A stretch of DNA of 29,661 nucleotides from a virus: positions 1 to 29,661 of IMG/VR virus record IMGVR_UViG_3300035698_005342. One strand, given 5' to 3'. Within the stretch, counting starts at the first letter, position 1, and each line of letters opens with the position of its first letter. Of the stretch, positions 22,400-29,661 are shown one piece after another. The notes below the pieces were generated by a model. That model saw only the letters and a program-made list of their open reading frames with translations, was not told the DNA's origin and searched no databases. Both the position numbers and the translations under genes were made by a program.

Positions 22400-23376
22400 T
22401 GTCCCCTACAGTAGGTTCAAACTCAACCGTAGGTTTCGGAGAAGAAACCGTATGGGCCAGTGGAACTACATCTATTAGCAAGTTCATTCCTTTTATTTCT
22501 GAAAGTCTTAAACTTGAGCGTAATATTGTTGCAACTGATGCTATACGAGGCAGTGCAGCGCGTAGTATTTGGCGTGAAGGTTCTGAGAGGACTGCAGGAG
22601 AGTTAAATGTTGAGGTTCAGCCCACGGATGAAATGGGCACTCTTCTTAAACATTCTCTTGGCAGAGTTGTAACTGTTGGTCCTAGTGGAACTGATAATTA
22701 TTACGTTCATCACATCTATCCATCAGGCTCATTGCCTGCTGGCTTGAAGTTTGAGGTAGACAGAGATAGTAAGTATTTCAGATATAAAGGCTGTAAAGTC
22801 AATGAATTGACGCTAGAATGTAGCGTTAATGAGCCTTTGACTGCTACGTTTAGTTTCTTGGGTTACGATGAAATTCAGTCGTCTCAAGGAACAACTGCTA
22901 CTAGCATTTCAACGTTGAATCCATTAACTTTTGATGAAGGTGCGCTTACGATTGATGGCACTTCAACTGAAGTTCAAGGTTTTACGTTGAGCGTTGCTAA
23001 TAATCTGAAAGACGATAAAGGTGAACTTGGGAGTAGATATCGTGCTGCTATACCTAGAAGTGGCTTTAGAGAAGTTACTGGAACTCTTAATATGGAGTTC
23101 GATGACTTCACCAACTACAATAAATATGTAGATGGAACTGAAGCGGCTCTAGCGTTGAAGTTCACAGCAGACGATAAAATCAGCACTTCGGACAATTATT
23201 CATTGTGGATAGAGTGTCCGAGAATCGTGTTTACTGGTGAAACACCTGTTGTAGATGGTCCAGATGTTGTCTATCATGATATGCCATTTGTTGCATTTGC
23301 TTCGGACTCTGTTACAGAGGACTGGCATCGCTATGAAGTGCGTATTAGATTAGTCAACGGTGATTCGTCTATATAA
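22399..23376 (+). CDS. Tail tube (major tail) protein
   Basis: A 325-residue protein. The N-terminal pattern 'VGSNSTVGFGEETVWASGTT' followed by 'SESLKLERNIVATDAIRG' and 'AGELNVEVQPTDEMGTLLKH' is characteristic of the long-tail tube proteins that polymerise around the tape measure. 'DTE/DGTEAALALKFTADDKI' near the end fits the C-terminal domain of this family (Phage_tail_tube type). It is followed by the chaperone with frameshift and the tape measure, which is diagnostic gene order. GGAGGTGA lies 7 bases before the ATG. Confidence 0.85.
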   Translation: MSPTVGSNSTVGFGEETVWASGTTSISKFIPFISESLKLERNIVATDAIRGSAARSIWREGSERTAGELNVEVQPTDEMGTLLKHSLGRVVTVGPSGTDNYYVHHIYPSGSLPAGLKFEVDRDSKYFRYKGCKVNELTLECSVNEPLTATFSFLGYDEIQSSQGTTATSISTLNPLTFDEGALTIDGTSTEVQGFTLSVANNLKDDKGELGSRYRAAIPRSGFREVTGTLNMEFDDFTNYNKYVDGTEAALALKFTADDKISTSDNYSLWIECPRIVFTGETPVVDGPDVVYHDMPFVAFASDSVTEDWHRYEVRIRLVNGDSSI

Positions 23377-23392
23377 ACTAAAAACATAAATT

Positions 23393-23424
23393 GAGTAGAG
23401 GGGGGAGCAATCCTCCCTCCACTC
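23393..23424 (+). terminator. Stem-loop after tail tube gene
   Basis: GAGT (23393-23396) pairs with ACTC (23421-23424), and GGGGGGAG (23400-23407) with CTCCCTCC (23413-23420), around a 5-base loop and a 3-base bulge. No T run follows. Its position behind the most abundant tail gene suggests lowering of downstream expression or protection of the RNA end. It ends 5 bases before the next SD. Confidence 0.45.
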
Positions 23425-23438
23425 TAACTGGAGGAACA

Positions 23439-23765
23439 ATGTCTGTTTTAGCAAGTGGCACAACAAAAACTATATCAGTTAGTGATGTAGATGTAACTCT
23501 CAAAAAGCTTAGCTATGGTGAACAAAAAGAGGCTATGAAGCTCGCCAAGACTGATGAGATGGAGATGATGGATATATGCATCTTGAAGTCTGTCACAAAG
23601 TGGGAGATTAAAGACTCGGATAGTAAAATACTTCCTGTCGATAAAAAGTCTTTAGACCTACTCGAAGCTAGTTTTGTTAATGAGCTGGCGCAAGAGATTT
23701 TGAAGTTCAACAATATGGGTCCAGAGCTAGAAAAAAACTTAGACGCGCCGTCAAAGCAAGCCTAA
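23439..23765 (+). CDS. Tail assembly chaperone, short form (gpG-like)
   Basis: A 108-residue protein starting at ATG 23439 (GGAGGA 3 bases upstream; an upstream TTG at 23391 is unlikely as it reads through the stem-loop). It is acidic and helical, with 'TISVSDVDVTLKKLSYGEQK' at the beginning, typical of tail chaperones lying between the tube and tape-measure genes. A slippery A AAA AAC sequence (23732-23738) near its 3' end makes a longer form by -1 frameshifting. Confidence 0.8.
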   Translation: MSVLASGTTKTISVSDVDVTLKKLSYGEQKEAMKLAKTDEMEMMDICILKSVTKWEIKDSDSKILPVDKKSLDLLEASFVNELAQEILKFNNMGPELEKNLDAPSKQA

Positions 23766-23986
23766 ACAACGCACACCTAAAAGACTTTGATGGCAGCGAG
23801 TATCTGATGATGTACCAGTTCTGCAAAGAATTTGGTTGGACCGTACTTGAGTTTTACGAACAACCCGCAATAGATATTCAGTGTCTAAGAGTTGTGATGG
23901 GAGAAGTATCACAACAGCAGGCACGTGAGTCTAACAAGCACCAGTCAAAAACGAGAAGTCTTTCTCAAACTTCACGCAGGAGGTAG
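23439..23986 (+). CDS. Tail assembly chaperone, -1 frameshift form (gpGT-like)
   Basis: The canonical heptamer A AAA AAC occupies 23732-23738 in frame with the gpG-like gene. Slipping -1 there leads into an 82-codon open frame (CTT AGA CGC ...) that ends at TAG 23984-23986, just before the next ATG at 23989. The fused protein has about 182 residues. The extension reads as a helical domain ('FDGSEYLMMYQFCKEFGWTV', then 'QPAIDIQCLRVVMGEV') resembling the T-extension of tail chaperones that bind the tape measure. There is no separate start with an SD for it, so frameshifting is the simplest reading. A downstream stimulatory structure was not identified. Confidence 0.8.
23732..23738 (+). promoter_or_regulatory. 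Programmed -1 frameshift slippery site
   Basis: A AAA AAC in the correct register (codons GAA AAA AAC of the gpG-like gene). Both tRNAs can re-pair one base back on AAA AAA. It is located 28 bases before the zero-frame stop, as is usual for the tail chaperone G/GT system. Confidence 0.8.
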
Positions 23987-23988
23987 TC

Positions 23989-24510
23989 ATGGCGCTTCCA
24001 CATAATTTACGCATCTCTAGGTCTGCAGCAGAAACTGGTGCAATGCGCATCAATGTGACTGGTGACTTTCGTGGTGGTGCTCGTGCCCTCAATACATTTA
24101 AACGTAAATTAATGAACGCAAAGAAACCTTTAAGACAAAGCATTGATAGATTTATGAAAGTATCTGTTATGAAGCGTTTTAATGTTGGAGGTATGCCTAA
24201 GTGGAAAAGTAGGGTTAAAGATGTTCCATGGCCTATATTAGATAAAACTGGAGCAATGAAAGCATCTGTTACTACGGGTACAGCAGATACAAACATATCA
24301 TATCCAAAAAATAACACAATAGAACTGTCTACTAATGTAGAATATGCCGGTTATCATGATAAGGAAAGAGGATATGGTGCTCCAAATACAAGAATACCAG
24401 GAAGACCTTTTCTTTATTTGACTGATGAAAATATAAAAGAATTTACAGAGATACTCGAAAAATGGTCCATGCAACAAGCTAAAAATAGTGGCCTTGAGGC
24501 TACGAAATAA
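23989..24510 (+). CDS. Tail completion/virion morphogenesis protein
   Basis: A 173-residue basic protein. It has 'GARALNTFKRKLMNAKKPLR' and a later 'MPKWKSRVKDVPWPILDKTG' with 'RPFLYLTDENIKEFTEIL' at the end. This order (an N-terminal helix pair, 'W...L..TG.....' and 'R.F..L') is that of the gpG/phage virion morphogenesis and HK97-gp10-like proteins that finish the neck or tail. It is unusual that it lies after, not before, the tail tube; most phages keep it beside the connector. GGAGG lies just before the ATG. Confidence 0.65.
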   Translation: MALPHNLRISRSAAETGAMRINVTGDFRGGARALNTFKRKLMNAKKPLRQSIDRFMKVSVMKRFNVGGMPKWKSRVKDVPWPILDKTGAMKASVTTGTADTNISYPKNNTIELSTNVEYAGYHDKERGYGAPNTRIPGRPFLYLTDENIKEFTEILEKWSMQQAKNSGLEATK

Positions 24511-24528
24511 TTTAACAAAGAGGTTATT

Positions 24529-27183
24529 ATGCCAAGAAACGAAGCAAAAATCTACATAGGTTTTCACCCTGACATGAGAGGTCTTGATAAAACTAGACGA
24601 ATTATGGAGGGGCAGTTTAAAAACATGAAGAGTAGGACACAGTATTACATGGGCATGATTCAGTCTAGGATGGGCTATGCGTTTCTTGGAGCTGCAGCCG
24701 TTATGACTGCTGGAATAACTTCATCTGTTAAGAGTTTTTCCACATTCGACCAGGCAATATATAATTCTGTATCAGTAATGGGCGATGGAATCGAAAACAT
24801 GGAAATGTTGCGCAAAACTGCATTAGAGCTTGGCCAAACAATGCCTATAACTGCAACTGAAGTAGCAAACGCATATTATTTTATGGGCTCAGCTGGCTGG
24901 AGTGCAGTAGAAGCAATGACAGCGATTAAATCAACAGGAACCCTTGCAGTTGCTACACAAACAAACTTGGTTGAAACAACTAAATTTGTAATGTTCTCGT
25001 TGAAAGAATTTGGTAAAACAGCAGCAGACGCAGCTCACTTTACAAATGTAATGGCTGCAGGTATTGCAAATTCACAGCTTCAAATGCAGTCTCTTGGTCA
25101 GGGAATGTCATATGTTGGACCTGTAGCACTAAAAATGAATATGTCCTTTGAAGAGGCTACTGCAGGATTGATGATGCTTGCAGATGCTGGTGTTACGGGT
25201 GGTAGAGCAGGTAGACATTTACGTAATATAATGATACGCCTTGCTAAGGTATCTCCAATTGCAGAAAAGGCATTAAGTAAATACGGGCTTCAGCTCAAAG
25301 ATGTGAATATCTCAACGCTTGGACTTGCAAAAGTAATGCAAAATCTCAACGAAGCAGGAATTGGCGTTAAGGAGATGTTTACAATCTTTCGACAAAGAGC
25401 TGGAGCGTCAGCACTTGTTATTAAAGATGGGGCGCAAGCTTTCGATGTGTACATGAAAAAGCTTGAAGATGCTGCTGCTCTTCAGAAGATGTATACGATA
25501 CAGATGGAAGGTCTGCAGATGACATTCAAAATGTTTACAGTGCAGCTTTCTAATATGGGCATACAATTGGGTCGCTCTTTTGCTGGACCAATCAAGCTAA
25601 TAACTCAGTCGCTTACTGGGCTTGCAAAGTTTATGAGTAAACGTGGAAAACTTTTCTTTAATATACTCGCTATAATAAATACATTAATTATTTTCAAATT
25701 AGCAGTTTTAGGCGTTAAGCTTGTCATGATGGGATTATTTACTCAGGGCATGATAAGCACTAAAATGTTTAAAGCGTTAATGGCAACAACTGTTGCATTG
25801 GCAAGTGGGAGAGGTATTCCTGGATTAACGAGAATGTTTCTTAGATTTCGTATAGCATTAAGACATGTTGGTGGTTCATTGCTGGTGCTTGGTCAGCGCA
25901 CTAAATTGGGAGCAAAAAATGCACATCTACTGAGAATCAGTATGTTAAATATGCACAAGCCTTCAACCATATTGTCTACTCAACTTATTGGCGTTGCAAA
26001 GTCGCTTGAAATGGTTGCTTTTGGATTTCTAAAAGTACTAGCTGTTATTGCAATAATCGCAGCAGTTGTCGCAGCGTTAATGCTGTGGAAGGCTGCAATC
26101 AAAGGACTAATTGGATATCTCAAAGATTTACATTCAGAGCTACTCGAAACATCATCAGCATATGCTATTGCGGTTGCGCTTCATCATGCGTTAAAAGAAA
26201 GCGTAAAAGGTGTTGTTGAGGTAGTAAAAAATGCAGTACCTGAATGGAAGTCTTTAACTGATAGCGTTCTTTCGTCAATACCAATATGGGGAACGCTCTA
26301 TGCTATTTTAACGAAAATTTTAGACGCTCAGGAAAGTCTACGCAAAAAAGCCAAGGGATTACAAGACGCCATTAATAAAACAGTTAAGTTTGAGCTTGGT
26401 GAAATGTTTGACGAAGAATCGTTGCAAGCTTTTATTGATAAAATAAAAAGCATGGCAGCTTCTTTTGGAGAAGCATTTAGAGGTATGAGTAGAGACGGAA
26501 CTGGCGCAATAGATGAGCTTGTCGACGCAATGAGTGAACTAAAATTGAAGATGGTTGGAGACCTCAAGAGCTGGAAGGAACAATTCGCACAGACTTGGTC
26601 TGAAAACATACGTGGTCTCATAGATGGTAGCATGACTTGGCTTAATATATGGAACAACATACTCGACAATGCACTGGATAGTTTCATACAGGGTTTCATT
26701 ACTGGAATGATGAACTCGTGGGGCGATGCCATGGGGACAATGTTGTGGGACATGACAAATCTACAGTCTGGTCTTGGTGGTCAAGCAGCCAGTGGGAAAG
26801 ATGGCATTATAGGAATGATTAGTTCATTTGTTTCTGCTCTCACTCCAGCTGGTCCTATTTCTAGAGCTACTGTTGGATTTAACCCAACTGGCGGAAATGC
26901 TATAATGGGTGGAGTTTTTACGCCTGGAGGGTGGGCGCTGGGAGATGGTGGAATTGTAACACAACCAACTCGTGCGCTTATAGGTGAATCTGGACCAGAA
27001 GCAGTTATACCGCTTGATAGATTAGGTGGCTCTAGAGACCAAGAAATAACTATCGTGAACGTAGTAGACCCATCTTTTGTAAATGCTTCTATAGCTAAAG
27101 ACCCACGTATGATTATCAATGTAATCAATCAAGACATTATAGAAGCTGGAACTACAAGAAGAACAATCAAGAGGAGAATGTAA
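24529..27183 (+). CDS. Tape measure protein
   Basis: An 884-residue protein, which by the usual rule would set a tail of ordinary to long siphovirus length. The N-terminal 'FDQAIYNSVSVMGDG' and 'ELGQTMPITATEVANAYYFM' with 'GSAGWSA' are typical of TP901-type tape measures. Hydrophobic helices follow at about residues 375-415 and 500-525. The C-terminal 'GGIVTQPTRALIGESGPEAV' followed by 'IPLDRLGG' is the family's end motif. It is the longest gene of the tail block, follows the chaperone and ends with a TAATG overlap into the tail-tip genes. Confidence 0.9.
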   Translation: MPRNEAKIYIGFHPDMRGLDKTRRIMEGQFKNMKSRTQYYMGMIQSRMGYAFLGAAAVMTAGITSSVKSFSTFDQAIYNSVSVMGDGIENMEMLRKTALELGQTMPITATEVANAYYFMGSAGWSAVEAMTAIKSTGTLAVATQTNLVETTKFVMFSLKEFGKTAADAAHFTNVMAAGIANSQLQMQSLGQGMSYVGPVALKMNMSFEEATAGLMMLADAGVTGGRAGRHLRNIMIRLAKVSPIAEKALSKYGLQLKDVNISTLGLAKVMQNLNEAGIGVKEMFTIFRQRAGASALVIKDGAQAFDVYMKKLEDAAALQKMYTIQMEGLQMTFKMFTVQLSNMGIQLGRSFAGPIKLITQSLTGLAKFMSKRGKLFFNILAIINTLIIFKLAVLGVKLVMMGLFTQGMISTKMFKALMATTVALASGRGIPGLTRMFLRFRIALRHVGGSLLVLGQRTKLGAKNAHLLRISMLNMHKPSTILSTQLIGVAKSLEMVAFGFLKVLAVIAIIAAVVAALMLWKAAIKGLIGYLKDLHSELLETSSAYAIAVALHHALKESVKGVVEVVKNAVPEWKSLTDSVLSSIPIWGTLYAILTKILDAQESLRKKAKGLQDAINKTVKFELGEMFDEESLQAFIDKIKSMAASFGEAFRGMSRDGTGAIDELVDAMSELKLKMVGDLKSWKEQFAQTWSENIRGLIDGSMTWLNIWNNILDNALDSFIQGFITGMMNSWGDAMGTMLWDMTNLQSGLGGQAASGKDGIIGMISSFVSALTPAGPISRATVGFNPTGGNAIMGGVFTPGGWALGDGGIVTQPTRALIGESGPEAVIPLDRLGGSRDQEITIVNVVDPSFVNASIAKDPRMIINVINQDIIEAGTTRRTIKRRM

Positions 27184-28241
27184 TGGCAACGTTTCCAACT
27201 CTAACAGAAGATGGTGGCTATCCTTTTACGGAAGAGATACAGTTTGGAAACATACAAACTTCAATGTGGGGAAAAGAGCGTCGCAGAAACAAGTGGGGAC
27301 CTAAACGGGCGTTTAAGGTACTATATGACCATATGTCTCACTCTGATATGGACCAATTGTGGACGTTCTTTACTGACAGAAAAGGTACATATGAAAAGTT
27401 CTCATGGACGCATCCTATTTCATCTGTAACATATCAAGTACGTTTTGCAGAAGATGGTTTGCGTCGTTCTGAAGTAGCGCCAGATGTGTATAGCGTTGAA
27501 ATGACGCTTGTATGTGTATATACTGCATGGGACGTATCTGCTAATTGCGTCGCACAGTGGATGATGAACGACAATGCGGCTAGTACAACAGTTGTTGACT
27601 CACAAGGTTCGCACAATGGTACTGCACAGCAAAACACATCTAGTCTAGCGACATCTGGCAAGATAAATGGAGCATTGACATTCGATGGTTCGACTGATTA
27701 TATTCAAATATCAGACAGTGATGATTTTAATATACCTGTAGGTACAGATTTTTCAGTTTCTGCATGGATAAATATAGCGTCCTTGCCTACTGGTGGTGAT
27801 ATGTACGGAATTGTAAGTGATGGCGGTGGTTGTGGAGACAAGGGATGGACCTTGTTTCTTCTTCCTGACTCTGGCAGTTTTAATAGAGAATTACGATGGG
27901 AATTCATTGACAATGATAGCACTAATAATTCTTGTGACAGCACAACAATACCTGTTACAAATACATGGTATCACGTTACAGGAGTTTATGATGGTGCGTC
28001 AAGTAAAATGTATATATATATTAATGGAGTAAAAGAAAACACTACCGAACAAGCCTATGTTGCAGTAGAACCACTTACAGATTTGGCAATAGGAAGAAAT
28101 TTAGGAGCAAATTCTGCTTCGCGTATAGAGTTTATGAACGGTGAAATAGATGATGTTTGTATTTTTAATAAAGCTTTATCTGCAGACGAAGTATATGGTC
28201 TATATAATCAAGGTTATGGAACGGAGAAATTAAGTGGGTAA
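27183..28241 (+). CDS. Minor tail protein fused to LamG-type lectin domain
   Basis: A 352-residue protein with two parts. Residues 1-115 match the small DUF2460-like distal tail protein encoded again at 28837 (shared pattern 'F..W..PI.S.TY.VRF..D.L'). Residues about 125-350 form a concanavalin/laminin-G like domain: 'ANCVAQWMMNDN', 'GKINGALTFDGSTDYIQI', 'FSVSAWINIASLPTG', 'NTWYHVTGVYDG' and 'GEIDDVCIFNKALSADEVYG'. This domain binds carbohydrate in many proteins, so the fused product could give the tail tip a sugar-binding appendage. It begins on the tape measure stop. Confidence 0.75.
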   Translation: MATFPTLTEDGGYPFTEEIQFGNIQTSMWGKERRRNKWGPKRAFKVLYDHMSHSDMDQLWTFFTDRKGTYEKFSWTHPISSVTYQVRFAEDGLRRSEVAPDVYSVEMTLVCVYTAWDVSANCVAQWMMNDNAASTTVVDSQGSHNGTAQQNTSSLATSGKINGALTFDGSTDYIQISDSDDFNIPVGTDFSVSAWINIASLPTGGDMYGIVSDGGGCGDKGWTLFLLPDSGSFNRELRWEFIDNDSTNNSCDSTTIPVTNTWYHVTGVYDGASSKMYIYINGVKENTTEQAYVAVEPLTDLAIGRNLGANSASRIEFMNGEIDDVCIFNKALSADEVYGLYNQGYGTEKLSG

Positions 28242-28443
28242 ATGTAAAGTGGAAGTATTTTCAAGAGTTACAGGATTCTATCGCCCAGTTCAGGCGTGGA
28301 ATAAAGGCAAGCAAGAAGAATTCAAAGATAGGGAACTCTACGATTTGGAGAAAAATAATGTGCTTTTGGAAGAAAAAGAAAGTTACGATAAAATGGTTGA
28401 CAGAGAACTGTACGTCTCCGGAACGACTCAGCGCATGGCTTAG
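28234..28443 (+). CDS. Stand-alone NrdD C-terminal (glycyl radical) domain-like protein
   Basis: A 69-residue protein read from GTG 28234 (GGAG 7 bases before). Residues 4-34 read 'CKVEVFSRVTGFYRPVQAW' and 'NKGKQEEFKDRE', a close match in pattern to the C-terminal end of class III anaerobic ribonucleotide reductase (R-V-x-G-Y/F, then R-P-V, W-N-x-G-K-x-E-F), where the Gly (here G14) carries the radical. The rest, after about residue 38, is charged and overlaps the next gene out of frame by 86 bases. A stand-alone piece of this kind recalls GrcA/YfiD, which replaces the damaged glycyl radical end of pyruvate formate-lyase. Repair of host NrdD is therefore possible, or a structural tail protein that only borrowed the fold. 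Confidence 0.65.
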   Translation: MGKCKVEVFSRVTGFYRPVQAWNKGKQEEFKDRELYDLEKNNVLLEEKESYDKMVDRELYVSGTTQRMA

Positions 28444-28837
28444 ACGCAATATATATTACAAGACAGACGTTGAGACGCATGGTGTGCGAGATTACTGGCA
28501 GCATCCTGAGTGGACTTTAAGAAATAGAGAAGGAGACTGCGAGGATTTTGCATGGCTTGCATACGAAGTCTTAAAGAAACAAGGTTATTCTCCAGAGCTT
28601 ATATCTGTTACACATAGCAATGGCAATACTCACGCAGTATGTGCATTTTTTGCAAATCTATCATGGTATCATATGAGTAATTGGAGAATGAAGAAATGCG
28701 ACAATGCGTTATGTCTAAAAGATGTAGCGCAATATGTTTATCGTAACTGGATAGTGTGCGAAGTATACTCTCCTGTTCAGATTAAACTTGGCAAGGCAAA
28801 ACCCATACTCAGATATTACAAAGGAGTAAATTTATAA
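28358..28837 (+). CDS. Transglutaminase-like cysteine protease/amidase
   Basis: A 159-residue protein. 'REGDCEDFAWLAYEVLKKQG' with C61 and 'GNTHAVCAFF' with H92 are the Cys-His pair of the transglutaminase-like (bacterial BTLCP) papain fold. The third residue, usually Asp in a 'LDN'-like strand, seems to be Ser107 followed by N108 in 'WYHMSNW', so activity may be altered. In related tails a papain-type (NlpC/P60) enzyme lies in the tip and opens peptidoglycan; this gene may be its counterpart. The start ATG has GGAG upstream, inside the previous gene. The stop overlaps the next ATG (TAATG). Confidence 0.65.
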   Translation: MCFWKKKKVTIKWLTENCTSPERLSAWLRRNIYYKTDVETHGVRDYWQHPEWTLRNREGDCEDFAWLAYEVLKKQGYSPELISVTHSNGNTHAVCAFFANLSWYHMSNWRMKKCDNALCLKDVAQYVYRNWIVCEVYSPVQIKLGKAKPILRYYKGVNL

Positions 28838-29172
28838 TGGCAACTTTTTCAGAAGAGCCAACATATGTGTATACTGAAATGAAGCAACACAAAACAAATG
28901 TTATCAGTTTCGAGAATGGCAAAGAAGCACGCTATTCAAAAGGTTCATTTGTCAGAGAATTTACTCTTGAGTTTAGAAGCCTAAATGGCACAGACAAAGA
29001 TACTATTGTTGATTTTTATATTGCGCGCGAAGGTAGAAGCGAGACATTCGATTGGGAAAATCCAATAGACAGCACAACATATACAGTTCGATTCTCAGAT
29101 GATGCTCTTTCTATTGAGAATGTAGACTATGACATATTTGATATTTTGGTAAATTTTGTGGAGGTATTGTGA
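28837..29172 (+). CDS. Distal/minor tail protein (DUF2460-like)
   Basis: A 111-residue protein. Its C-terminal half ('FYIAREGRSETFDWENPIDS', then 'TYTVRFSDDAL') matches the N-terminal part of the LamG-fusion protein at 27183 ('FFTDRKGTYEKFSWTHPI'), so the two are paralogues. The family (DUF2460-like) precedes DUF2163-type proteins in many tails and in gene transfer agents, forming the distal tail ring. AAAGGAG stands before the ATG. Confidence 0.7.
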   Translation: MATFSEEPTYVYTEMKQHKTNVISFENGKEARYSKGSFVREFTLEFRSLNGTDKDTIVDFYIAREGRSETFDWENPIDSTTYTVRFSDDALSIENVDYDIFDILVNFVEVL

Positions 29173-29661
29173 GTAGAACTTTATCGTCAAATCTAACTAC
29201 TGCGTCAGAGGCTGCAGAAGCCAGACCAATAGAGATGTTCATAATACATCTTGATTCTGGAACAATATATCTAGCTCAAAACCAAACAGATGTATCGTTC
29301 TATACTCTTGCTGGTGCTGCTCAGACGTATACGGCTGCAGCAATATCTCGTAGTGAAATACAACAGCACGTAGATATACAGGTAGATTCTTGCACTGTTA
29401 GACTTGATAATGTTAATCGTGCAATGTCTACATACATTGCAGCTACCGACTTTAGAGGTAGACGTATAGTTGTTATCAAAGTTTTTGCCGATTATCTTGC
29501 AAGCTCTAGCGATTATATTACTGTATTTGATGGCATTATGGACAAGCCCGTGCTTACTGAGACACAGCTCCAGGTAACATGTCGCTCTCGTCTTGGAACG
29601 CTTGACTTACAGTGTCCTAGACGCATGTATCAAGTCGCATGTAACTGGGAGTTTGGTTCAA
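29169..29661 (+). CDS. Tail tip protein (DUF2163/BR0599-like), partial
   Basis: This frame begins at GTG 29169 (GGAGG 4 bases upstream, GTGA overlap with the previous stop) and is open to the window end, so 164 residues are seen and the rest is cut off. It reads 'ARPIEMFIIHLDSGTIYLA', 'IQQHVDIQVDSCTVRLDN' and 'VTCRSRLGTLDLQCPRRMY' followed by 'QVACNWEFG'. The C-terminal 'CPRRMY...C...FG' is the signature of the phage BR0599/DUF2163 family, which forms part of the tail tip (gp13-like in gene transfer agents), usually followed by a peptidase and the central fibre protein. Confidence 0.75.
   Translation, partial: MSRTLSSNLTTASEAAEARPIEMFIIHLDSGTIYLAQNQTDVSFYTLAGAAQTYTAAAISRSEIQQHVDIQVDSCTVRLDNVNRAMSTYIAATDFRGRRIVVIKVFADYLASSSDYITVFDGIMDKPVLTETQLQVTCRSRLGTLDLQCPRRMYQVACNWEFGS

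Noticed and set aside
23391-23438. Upstream TTG start for the tail chaperone
   Set aside because: It would translate through the stem-loop at 23393-23424 and has no SD, whereas ATG 23439 has GGAGGA.
1-29661. CRISPR arrays, tRNA or rRNA genes, insertion sequences, attachment sites
   Set aside because: No regular direct repeats with spacers, cloverleaf patterns, transposase genes or integrase-linked repeats were seen on reading the window.

Overview
The window is part of the late (virion assembly) region of a tailed double-stranded DNA phage, or of a prophage or metagenomic phage contig. Every gene is on the + strand, tightly packed, mostly with strong Shine-Dalgarno (SD) sequences and many ATGA or TAATG stop/start overlaps. 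A long tape-measure protein, a -1 frameshifting tail chaperone, a tail tube protein and no tail sheath indicate a long non-contractile tail (siphovirus type). The DNA is AT-rich with many AGA and ATA codons. The host cannot be named. A small protein resembling the glycyl-radical end of anaerobic ribonucleotide reductase hints at a host that can live without oxygen.

Layout. (1) 11-1975: head genes, namely a coiled-coil scaffold-like protein, a decoration-like protein and the major capsid protein. (2) 2032-7340: small, mostly unfamiliar Gly/Ser/Thr-rich beta-type proteins, two coiled-coil or membrane proteins, a parallel beta-helix protein and a 57-residue protein. These are probably head, neck or fibre decorations. 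This block holds three strong stem-loops, a structured RNA-like gap (3212-3311) and a gene with no normal start codon (3392). (3) 7342-20702: a sigma70-like promoter followed by a 13.3-kb glycan cassette. It has a triple-domain glycosyltransferase, two further GT-B type proteins, three GT2 enzymes, four methyltransferases, a HAD phosphatase, a polysaccharide-deacetylase-like protein, a histidine-triad/zinc-ribbon protein, a sugar nucleotidyltransferase and a GHMP sugar kinase. The last two resemble heptose-activating HddC and HddA. (4) 20695-21391: a Cys-rich mini-protein and an HNH endonuclease. (5) 21393-29661: connector, tail terminator-like protein, tail tube, chaperone with frameshift, tail completion protein, tape measure, then a tail-tip block that continues past the window end.

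How it fits together: head and tail genes that usually sit side by side are here separated by about 19 kb of decoration and sugar genes. The cassette encodes activation, transfer, methylation and possibly deacetylation of sugars, so it could build a methylated glycan either on the virion (the neighbouring Ser/Thr-rich beta proteins are obvious candidate acceptors) or on the host surface. Its private promoter would allow expression apart from the late operon. All functional calls rest on motif reading by eye; no database search was run.
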